Shown piece after piece: positions 34,387-43,072 of a stretch of DNA of 64,000 nt. Source of the stretch: Eucalyptus grandis. Taxonomy: Eukaryota > Streptophyta > Magnoliopsida > Myrtales > Myrtaceae. The notes below the pieces were generated by a model. The model had not been told where the DNA came from. It saw nothing but the letters and a program-made list of their open reading frames with translations, and made no database searches. The DNA lies in contig NC_052617.1 of assembly GCF_016545825.1 (NCBI RefSeq), forward strand, positions 4,980,600 to 5,044,599, read 5' to 3'. How positions within the stretch are numbered: position 1 is the stretch's first letter; each line of letters opens with the position of its first letter. Both the position numbers and the translations under genes were made by a program.

Positions 34387-37300
34387 TGTCACGCCCCGAA
34401 CCCCGAGCGCGAGCACATCCCACTACGATCGATCAAATGCGACATTCCCAAGTAGTGTCGCCGACCCCATTCATTTAATATTGCGCAAGCGGAACGTATT
34501 ATAAAACCCCTGACAATAAAATATGGGATAGAAAGGAAGCAAAATCACCACATAACACTTTCACAAATCAACAACGTAATTACAAACAAGGGTCTACGGC
34601 CAACATGCCTACAAAAGACCGCTCTTAAAATGAACTGTCCCTACGACCTACAAGTCGAACACGTTCTCCAATCTTACGACTTCACATCTGCAACTCCTCA
34701 ATGCCAACCAAAGCTATCTGGCCGCTCCGTCCACCAGGGACCTGAAATTTTAATCCCACAACCGGGATGAGACGATGTCTCAGCAAGTTCAACCCCCTAA
34801 ACTCCTATTAGAAAGAAAATACGCCCGGTGGCCTAGCCACATCACACGTAAGACTTACCTCGCCTCAGCCTTCATCTCGGAGTTAGCACAATTTATATAA
34901 TTCAACCACGTACAATTATGATAACCAAACAACCATGGCACAATCACATTATCAAAACAATTCAACCACTTGGATCGTCTCAGTGATCAATCGACTCGGC
35001 CGATTACATGTCATTCTAGCAAATCAATCATTGCTCTCAATCCCGACCCTATAGGAAGGTTTAACAATCAGTGGCAATCACGGCCCCACTCGGCACGACC
35101 ATTAATTAGGTGGTCCATCACGGCCTCACTGGGCACGACCTCTAATAGGTGGTTAATCACGGCCTCACTGGGCACGACCTCTCATAGGTGGTTCATCACG
35201 GCCTCACTGGGCACGACCTCTCCTAGGTGGTTCATCACGGCCTTATTAGGCACGACCTCTAATAGGTGGTTAATCATGGCCTCACTGGGCACGACCTTTC
35301 CTAGGTGGTACATCACGGCCTCACTGGGCACGACCTCTAATAGGTGGTCAATCACAGCCAATCTCCCATCAATTTCTATACTCAGGATTTTATAAAGAAT
35401 CCCTATTTATCACAATCACACTCCATTTGCCACAATCAATCATCAAATTCAAATTCTAAATACACAAAGAAGCGATCAAAGACGAAATTCGAGAGAATAA
35501 GGTTCCCAAATAATTTTCAGAATTTATTAAATAATTAAATTTATTCCGAAAATTAATTAAATAATAATATCCATATATTTCACGATCCACGCTCAATTTA
35601 TAACATCCAATCATCAATTTCAAAATCCGACTACACAACAACGACCGACACGAAATTCTGAGAATTTAAGCTCGACAAAATTTTCGGAATTTAATAATTA
35701 ATTTAATTTAATTTATTCCGAAAATAATTAAATAATAATATTTTAATAATTTCGAATATTAAAATATTATTTAATTATTCAATAATTTCGAGATATTTAA
35801 ATAAATCAAAAGTAAATTCCTTTATGTCAAATCAAGGCTTATTTTAAATAAACCTACTTACCCTTAATTAAGCACACTTTAAATTAAACCACAACCTTAA
35901 TCAAATCTACTCTTAATTAACCTAAACTAACAACCTAATAATACTTAACATAAACTAAACCTCCCTAAGCATAATTAACCCTCTAAGCGAGGTTTAGTGA
36001 GTTAAACTCACCGGATTAGCGAGCCGAGCGAACCAAAACGACGAGGACAACGCAAGGATCGACTTTCCTCAAGGCGGGCCGAGCATCCGGGCTCGGGAAG
36101 GCGGCCAAAACGGGCCAAACATGGGCTGCCATACCCATTTTTCCAGTCACTGATTTGGGGCTGGAGGAGGCGGATCCGGCGCCGGAATGGGCGGAGGAAC
36201 GGCAGAGAAGCGCGGCGGCTGCGGCGGGCGGGCGGCAGCGCTCCGGCGGGACTCACGGTGGCCGGAGGTGACCGACCGCAGCCTGAGCTGGCCGAACAGC
36301 CCCGGGACGCACGAGCGAGGCCCACGGAGACGGCTGGCGTCGGCCAAGCGGGCGAGCGCGGGCGGACGGGCAGCGACGGCGAGCTCCGGCGAACGGGCGA
36401 CGAGCGACGGCCATGGCTGCAGCTTCTTCGACAAGCCCAGATCTGATGGGTCTTCGAGCATGAACCCGAGATGGAGGAGAGAGGGCGACGGTGAGCGGAC
36501 GTGCGGCGGTGCGCGCGAACGGCGGCGACAACGACGGCACCGGCGGCGAGCGACGAGCGGCGAAGGAGGCGGACGGCGAGGGACTGCTTCGGCTTCTTCC
36601 TCTGCAAATTTTCTGGTCTTTCGCACAAAGAAGATGGAGGAGAAACCAACGGAAGGGAGAGAGGAAGGAGAGAGAAGGAGGAGAGAGAGAGATGGGACCA
36701 TTCCATTTTCTTTTTCTTTTTCTTTAATCCTGACAAATGGCCCACCATGACATCATCCATGATGTCATACTCCACTCACTCAAAACTCCCACAACCTTAT
36801 TCCAATGGGTTCAATTCCATTTTCCGCCGTCCAATTCTTGTACATCCACTTTCTTCAATTCTCATCAATTCTCTTCCAATTGAATCAAATTGAAGTCCAT
36901 AAAATTAATCCAATGTCATCACACTTCAATTCACATCTTCACTTGTCCATAGAACCAACTTACGTCCTAAAAGCAAGACCAAAGGCGGGCCTACTAATTT
37001 CTCAAGCCAAAATAGCTATTTCTTGATTATTTTGCTGAAAAGCTCAGCTTGCATGAAAAATCTTCCCAAAGATGATTCAATGATCTTGAAATGATTTGTG
37101 ACACACCTGACTTCCAATTTCTGAATCGATCTCAATTCCACGGTTAATTTTACTTTGGCACGATACTAGCGCGGCTAACCTACCTAGCCTTTAGAAATTT
37201 TCATGCATTTGACCTGTGGTTGATCATCTCAAGCCACAATGTATATCTTTGAAACATTGGCGACTTTCGGTTGTCGGGGTAATCTCAAGATTTCAAATAC

Positions 37301-37644
37301 GAACACAGGGTACCCAATCGATAGAAAAGTCGGTCTAGTGCCGATCGACAAGAATTGTGCGATCCGGTGGAATCACCCACACCTGATCATATGCCTCTGT
37401 CGAGTCGACCTATCTTCGATCTCTAATGATTTTTAATTGTGCCGTAATGACCCTTGCAGATTAGCTCGGTCGAAAGATCGCTTCTGGTCAAATTCTCGAG
37501 TCGATGCATTAGAATTTCTTAACGGCTTCACCGATAGACTAGTTTTCACATGAGTGGCCAACTCAAGAAAAAGAACTATATGCGTGCCAACGAAATGCCC
37601 GTCTCAATTTATTGAAAATAGAATTGGAAAATCGGGATGTCACA
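34387..37644 (-). mobile_element. Solo LTR C, nested in LTR B on the opposite strand
   Basis: On the plus strand the insert reads TGTCACGCCCCGA ... CGGGATGTCACA with exact 5-bp duplication TGTAG (34382-34386 and 37645-37649). Its length is 3,258 bp. It is the same family as A, B and D (start TGTGACATCCCGATTTTC on the minus strand). It has a GC-rich stretch (36010-36770), a 39-bp minisatellite (35085-35355) and the 'gagacgatgtctcagcaag' block near 34770. Being inserted in B, it is younger than B. Confidence 0.9.
35085..35355 (-). repeat. 39-bp tandem repeat in LTR C, about seven units
   Basis: Units contain 'gggcacgacctct' and 'cacggcctcact'; starts at 35131, 35170 and 35209 are exactly 39 bp apart. 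Because 39 is divisible by three it keeps a spurious reading frame open (34970-35395). Confidence 0.9.
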
Positions 37645-38543
37645 TGTAGTATTTATTGGATGCTTCTTGGGATTTTTCCCGTCCCTTATCGGGTGTTAAT
37701 TAAGTGATTCGGGCCTAAGTGGTATTTTTAGGAATTAAATATTAATTTCCGAAATTAATTATTTAATTATTTATTTCCCGGAAATTCAACTGGGATGGCT
37801 AGTGACCGAGATTTTATGCGATGATCATGGCGCATCCGTTTATTTAATTGAGCTTTATATTGTGCTAAATTGAATTTATTGTATTTATTTATTTAATTTT
37901 CGAAATTAATTATTTAATTATTTATTTTCCGGAAATTCAACTGGGATGGCCACCGGAATTTCGTGCTTGATTGAAATTAATTTCAAAATTAATTATTTAA
38001 TTATTTATTTCCCGGAAATTCAACCGGATGGCCAGTGACCGGGATTTTATGCTGATGATCATGGCGCAGTCCGTTTATTTAATTGAGCTTTATATTGTGC
38101 TAAATTGAATTTATTGTATTTATTTATTTAATTTTCGAAATTAATTATTTAATTATTTATTTTCCGGAAATTCAACTGGGATGGCCAAAGGCCGGAATTT
38201 CGTGCTGATTGTCGTGGAGCAGTCTGTTTATTTATTTGAGCTTTAATTCGTGTCGAATTGATTTAATGGTGCATTTTTAAGTATGTTATTAAATAATGCA
38301 ATTTTGGCCTTGTGATTGAGAATTGGTCGGATATCGGTTGTTAGTATCGAAAGTGAGTTGGTAAATCACCTTGAGGATGCACGTGGCCTAGTGAATTGGA
38401 ATATTACTTGGGAAAGACACGTGGCTCGGTGATTAGATATGTCATCTTGGCGAAAAGGTAGCCTTAGAGAATGCACGTGGCTCGGAGACTCGGTATGTCT
38501 TCCTGGAGAATGCACGTGGCTCGGTGACATAGTATGGCATCTT

Positions 38544-38690
38544 GAGAGGGTCGGGTGGGACCGTAAAGCCACTATTTCTCGAGAGGGTCGGGTGGGACCG
38601 TAAAGCCACTAGTTCTCGAGAGGGTCGGGTGGGACCGTAAAGCCACTAGTTCTCGAGAGGGTCGGGTGGGACCGTAAAACCACTAAATCT
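38544..38690 (+). repeat. 37-bp tandem repeat in LTR B, four units
   Basis: Units start 'gagagggtcgggtgggaccg' at 38544, 38581, 38618 and 38655 and are nearly identical. They lie at the position where LTRs A and C carry different minisatellites. Confidence 0.9.
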
Positions 38691-39485
38691 AAGGAATTGC
38701 TTGGTGTTGGATGAATGACCTAGAAATGGTCCGTCTGGCTTGTAATCGACTAGGTCAATTGATCGATGATTCGATCTGAGGGTAATTTGATGTGATTCAT
38801 TGCCTTGATCTGATGTGTGAATTGAATGATTGAAGGGAGATGATCGTGAGTGGTCTTCCTGATGTGAAATCGACTAAGTCGATTAGATCGATGCTTCGAT
38901 CTATAATGTGATTGCTTGTGTGCCTATTTGATCTGTACTAATATGCAGGTGGAATCTGAGGCTAAGGTAAGTCATTTGACTCATGTTGTGCATAGGCAGC
39001 CCTAAGGTGTATTAGTTTACTAATCGGGTCTTAGGAAGTAGAACTTGCTGAGACGTGGTCTCAGTGGTTATTGAATAACCATTTCAGGACCTGGATGAGG
39101 AGCCTAAGGGGCATGAATCTGATGAGGAGATCCTTGTTGAGGAACCCGAAGAGGAGTACGTGGAGGAGGACCCCGAGTATGACATCGAGTACGACCCGGA
39201 TGAGGACCGAAATCCTATCCTGTCTTGTCAGACCTTGTTTGCATGTAAAAAGATGTAGTTGTGAATTTTCAGTAAGAAAAATGTATGGCATGCTTTTCTA
39301 TCCCATTGCTTTATTGTCTGGGGAATTATAACCGCTTCCGCATGTGCATATATAAATGAAAGGGTCGGCGATACATAGTCCTGTGATATCGCATTTTTAA
39401 ATCGACCAAAAGTAAGGGATGTGTGCGTGCCTGAGGGTCGGGGCGTGACATCCCCCGTGCCTGAGGGTCGGGGCGTGACACAGGA

Positions 39486-40079
39486 TATCCACTTTTCGAT
39501 ATAGTCACCAATCAAAATAAAAATTGAGCAGTGAACATAGTATTTTACTAATAAATTACCAACTGAGCTCCACTTTCGTGGTAGTATGTGATAACCAAAG
39601 TAAGGAATTTTCCAAGTTCAAGTAAAATGTAAGTTACTCTTATAGAATTTTACTACTCTCAACAAAAATTTGGCAGTAAAATTAGTGACTTACCATTGTA
39701 GGGTGTGAATCCATGGCCACTTTTTCTATTTTGATCTTGATGTTGGTTTTTCTCAAGCCCTGAAAGATGCGTAAAACTTTCCCTCAAAATTATTTTCCCG
39801 TGGTTTTCCTATTTGACAATGCAAATGCATCAAGCATTAACTCGTGGAACACATGTATGTGGATGCTCTCTGGCATAATGAAAAAGTCGGCTATTGCCAC
39901 GAGATGGTTCTTTCTTTGATGTTGCATATTGCCTATTGCCTTTCTTCCAAGACATGCAGCACATTCAAGAATTGAGATTGAATTAACCCAACCACTTGAT
40001 ACGATTGGGAAAATATAACTCTTTGTCGTGCTAGTTCTCGATTGAATAGTTTTAACTCCGTCTTTCTCCCCTATTCTCT
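39486..40079. other. Spacer, nothing recognised
   Basis: AT-rich DNA after LTR B. The first 200 bp have words similar to the degenerate repeat at 29105-29540. I see no gene. Confidence 0.4.
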
Positions 40080-40500
40080 ACATTCACAAAGTTATTTGAA
40101 ACTTTGATTTTACAGTGTTGGTTTTTACTTGGATTGATCAAGGGTGGGGTCAAACGTTGGTCTATTGTGGTTTTCTATGTCAAATTCACAAAACTCTGAG
40201 CTCTCAGCAACTATGTTTACTATGTTCCAGATAAAGTACCCGAGGGAAAATTATTCTGACATGTTTTGCGCAAGGCAACATCACTGTCCTGAAAAACAGA
40301 GAAGATGATTTATAGTGAGCTAAGCCATAATTGAGTTTTACTTGTATTTGAAAATGGAGCTAGGCCGAGCGAAACATGACGATCATGATGTAAATGCCTC
40401 AACATTTTGGAGGGCAGCATATCGTCTTCCTTCACACTCTTGAAATATAAGGTAGCATCAGAACATAACTTGCATTCTTTCTAAGACAAAGCATTGTATT
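40080..40500 (-). other. Unidentified segment paralogous to 61880-62290
   Basis: This stretch aligns in inverted orientation with 61880-62290 over most of its length: 'gggtcaaacgttggtcta' here against the complement of 62236-62255, 'ttttgcgcaaggc' here against the complement near 62135, and 'ctcttgaaatataaggta' against the complement near 61950. On the minus strand around 40490-40400 it can be read K-E-C-K-L-C-S-D-A-T-L-Y-F-K-S-V-K-E-D-D; the partner reads a very similar peptide. It could be a remnant exon of an unknown gene or a non-coding duplicate. I do not recognise the family. Confidence 0.4.
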
Positions 40501-40559
40501 GCATAATCTTTTCTCGAGATAAATTGATGACTAGTGATACTCCTAATTTAAGCACTTTT

Positions 40560-41330
40560 GAGTTCTAAGCTTAATTGCAAACAAAATAAATCTGATGATC
40601 TCTTGCCCAAAGAGATTATTCAAAGTTATTCGCAATACGAAATTTGAGCGCAAAACTCTAATATTTCATTTCAACTAAACCATTACCTCAAATCAACTCC
40701 CATGAAATCTCATAGCTCCACTACACCATAATCCATAATTTACATTAAATTCACAACTAAACAACTCTGAAATTAGACTTTGCGGTCTAAATTTCCCACA
40801 AATTTGAATTTGAAGCTATTCTGATTTCAAGAACAAAGAGCTTGAATCCTTCCTTGACGTGGTGAGACGGTATTAATCCGATTTAGGTATGTACGCACAA
40901 AAAGAAATGATTGAGTGACAATTTTTAATTTACTGTAAGGATAAATAATAAATAATTATAAATTATTGTGGAGCCATTTTTTCAAAAGTTTATAGCTTAC
41001 AACAAGTTAAGTGGCTTAAAGACGGTTGTTCTAGCAAAACCGAAGCACAAAAGACTCACACTTTTTCCTTTCTCTTTTCCTTCCTTTTTCTTTTTCTTTC
41101 CCATTCTTTCTTCTCTTCTTCTTTTCCCCCTATTTGCGATCACTCTCTTTTTCTTCTTTCCCCTTTTCTCTCTGTCACATGTCTTCGCTTTAAATAAAGT
41201 GGTCTTCTTTTTCTTTTTTTTTAGTCACTTCATTTGACCAAGTCAACAAACCCAAATATTACAGAATGCCTCTGACGCACGTGACAGGGAGAGGTTATGG
41301 ATTAATAGTGTGACGCAAAATGAGGACCTT
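40560..41330 (-). repeat. Flank repeat R2, copy 3
   Basis: Inverted match of 19164-19840 and direct match of 30310-30950, with the same pyrimidine-rich tract (41055-41180). Sequence continues to about 41460 with lower similarity. Confidence 0.6.
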
Positions 41331-41734
41331 TGTGTTGTGTCGTGTATGAACAGTCTCCAACTTTTCACATTTTACCTCCTTAAAGTTTGGCTACATTTTT
41401 CTTTTCCATTTGCCATTTATTACACTACATTAAAAGAAAAAACCATTTTTATACGGCATTAAAAGTTGAAGACTTTCGTCCTAAGTACGAAATTAAATTG
41501 CTTCATCCGATATCCCATGGAGACCTCCGCATCCCTTAGATGTAAAACACTTAAAGAGTAGAGCTTGGGCTTGGGCTCGAAAAAAATACAATACCCAATA
41601 CACATTTAAATAAGGAACACAATCGGGCAGCTTGCCATGCTAATGGACAGGCACAGGTGGCCCTGTTGTTTGGAAACAATACCTACCTTGATGACGTTGT
41701 CATGTAACCAGCTGTCAAGATCCAAGGCAAGCCC

Positions 41735-42060
41735 ACTGAAAAACCATTCTTACACAGCATTAAAAGTTGAGAAGACCGTTAGTCAAAAAGGGAAAAGGCT
41801 GGAAAATTGCTCCATGACCCTTCTCATATGGTAAGTTAGAAATTTTAGAGCCAAACGTCACTAATAAAAGTCCATAAAGACTATAACTTCTCATGAATCA
41901 TTGTAACACATACCGATGCAAAGTCACTACACGTGAAATCCCAAGAGACATTGACTTCTTGAGGAGGCACATGTCTACCTTGACTTCTTGAGGGACATGT
42001 ATGGGATCAATCCATACATGCATGCCGGTTTAAATTCTTTCTATTTCTTGATTCCCATTT
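41735..42060 (-). repeat. Flank repeat R1, partial copy
   Basis: Direct relative of 31055-31400 ('ggctggaaaattgctccatg' near 41789), more diverged and truncated on the right. It immediately precedes the U4 receptor upstream flank. The 41340-41735 stretch before it holds no gene I can see. Confidence 0.6.
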
Positions 42061-42320
42061 AGGAACGATAGTCTCTTAGATCTGTCTAGTGTTTTTCCTA
42101 GTAAAGGACTTGGTCAAATATGAATGGGTTGAAAATGGATCCAATTCAAATTCATCCATATAACCCATACTAACCCTTATTTTTGTAATAAAATTTTGAC
42201 AACCCATACTGAATCCTATTTGGATCCAAGTCATACCCAACTCAACTCAAGTTCCTATTATTAGCAATTTTCTCCTTCAAATATGGAAAATAGTATATTT
42301 GAAAATTGGATGGGGATTGC

Positions 42321-42350
42321 CTTTTCTTTTCTTTTCTTTTCTTTTCTTTT
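42321..42350 (+). repeat. (CTTTT)6 microsatellite
   Basis: Six perfect pentamers in the receptor upstream region; the equivalent place in U5 (52670-52700) is a T-rich run with C interruptions. Confidence 0.95.
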
Positions 42351-42457
42351 GCAGCCGTTAGAATTTTTCTTTTTTGACGGCGCTCTCGGGGCCATTTGGC
42401 TTGATAATCAGCTGTTGTTTGCGGTCAACCGCGTCAAGAATTGGCTTCATGAATGGC

Positions 42458-42667
42458 GAGTGAGAAGACTTGTCTTTGCGCTTTGAGTTCAAACTTGTGC
42501 AGCGCAAATTAAAGTCTGATCTTGTGGAAACTTGAGTTTTCACACACCTCACGAAAGACGGTGAGTGAGAAGACTTGTCTTTTGCGCTTTGAATTCAAAG
42601 TTGTGCGGCGCAAATTAAAGTCTGATCTTGTGGAAAGTTGAGTTTTCACACACCTCACGAAAGACGT
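42458..42667 (+). repeat. 105-bp tandem duplication in the U4 promoter
   Basis: Two near-identical copies start 'gagtgagaagacttgtc' at 42458 and 42563. U5 (near 53618) and U6 (near 63705) have a single copy of this segment, so the duplication is specific to U4. Confidence 0.9.
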
Positions 42668-42994
42668 TAACTTACATCACTTTCCTCAAAGACTTCTCAG
42701 TCGTAGGGTCTGGATTTCGTATCAGAACACCCCCCCAAAAAAAAAAAAAAAAAAGGAATTTCCGAAATAGGGACTGACCGAGTGAGAAAAGTCACCTGCG
42801 AAGACTACAAAAGTAACAAATACCAAAGCCTTCAAGGAACCAAAAATTCGTCCCAGTGGGCTCTCAGATTACTACGGCGTGTGAAGCAATATCGACGTAC
42901 CTTTTCTTAGTCTTCACTGTTTACTTGTCAATTTATTGCATATTCCCACATCCCATTATAATGGAAAATGATAGGAAGGTGTGTTCTCACAGCC

Positions 42995-43002
42995 TATTTA
43001 AG
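42995..43002 (+). promoter_or_regulatory. TATA-like box of the U4 receptor gene
   Basis: TATTTAAG lies 71 bp before the ATG, leaving room for a short purine-rich leader. The corresponding bases in U3 (CTTTTAAG) and in U5 ('ttttttagcacc') no longer form a TATA-like box. Confidence 0.5.
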
Positions 43003-43072
43003 CATCGCTCGTTGCCTTGGGAAAAGAAAAACCAACTTATTAGAACCAAAAGAGAAGAAATAGAAAGAATCG

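Larger units (their letters stand above)
33020..39480 (+). mobile_element. Solo LTR B, Ty3/gypsy large-LTR family, with nested copy
   Basis: The element starts TGTGACATCC and ends GGGGCGTGACA, with exact 5-bp duplication CAGGA (33015-33019 and 39481-39485). Without the nested copy at 34387-37644 and its duplication it is about 3.2 kb. Order matches LTR A: 5' block, GC-rich stretch (33450-34200), AT-rich tracts, minisatellite (38544-38690), a 'tgctgagacgtggtctcag' block near 39045, and the 3' end. The GC-rich stretch has overlapping open frames on both strands with Pro, Ser, Arg and Gly runs, as expected of unbiased high-GC DNA, and they are not conserved in A, C or D. The last 30 bp are tandemly duplicated (39421-39450 and 39451-39480). 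Confidence 0.85.
42061..43072 (+). promoter_or_regulatory. Upstream region of the intact receptor gene (U4)
   Basis: This region is conserved in outline with 52430-54000 and 63380-64000 and, inverted, with 25846-26133 plus 27299-27400. It holds a (CTTTT)n microsatellite (42321-42350), a 105-bp tandem duplication (42458-42667), a C/A homopolymer junction (42728-42756) and the TATA-like box at 42995-43002. Conservation across copies suggests it travels with the receptor gene as its promoter. Confidence 0.6.

Noticed and set aside
34970..35395. A 141-codon frame with a repeated peptide
   Set aside because: It is produced by the 39-bp minisatellite of LTR C, a multiple of three, and is not a real repeat protein.
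36008..36893. Open frames of up to 255 codons in the GC-rich part of LTR C
   Set aside because: Same reasons; they are low-complexity and inside a mobile element with defined ends.
38544..38690. Regular direct repeats that might suggest a CRISPR array
   Set aside because: The units are contiguous with no unique spacers, in a plant LTR; this is a minisatellite. The same holds for 35085-35355 and 8465-8790.
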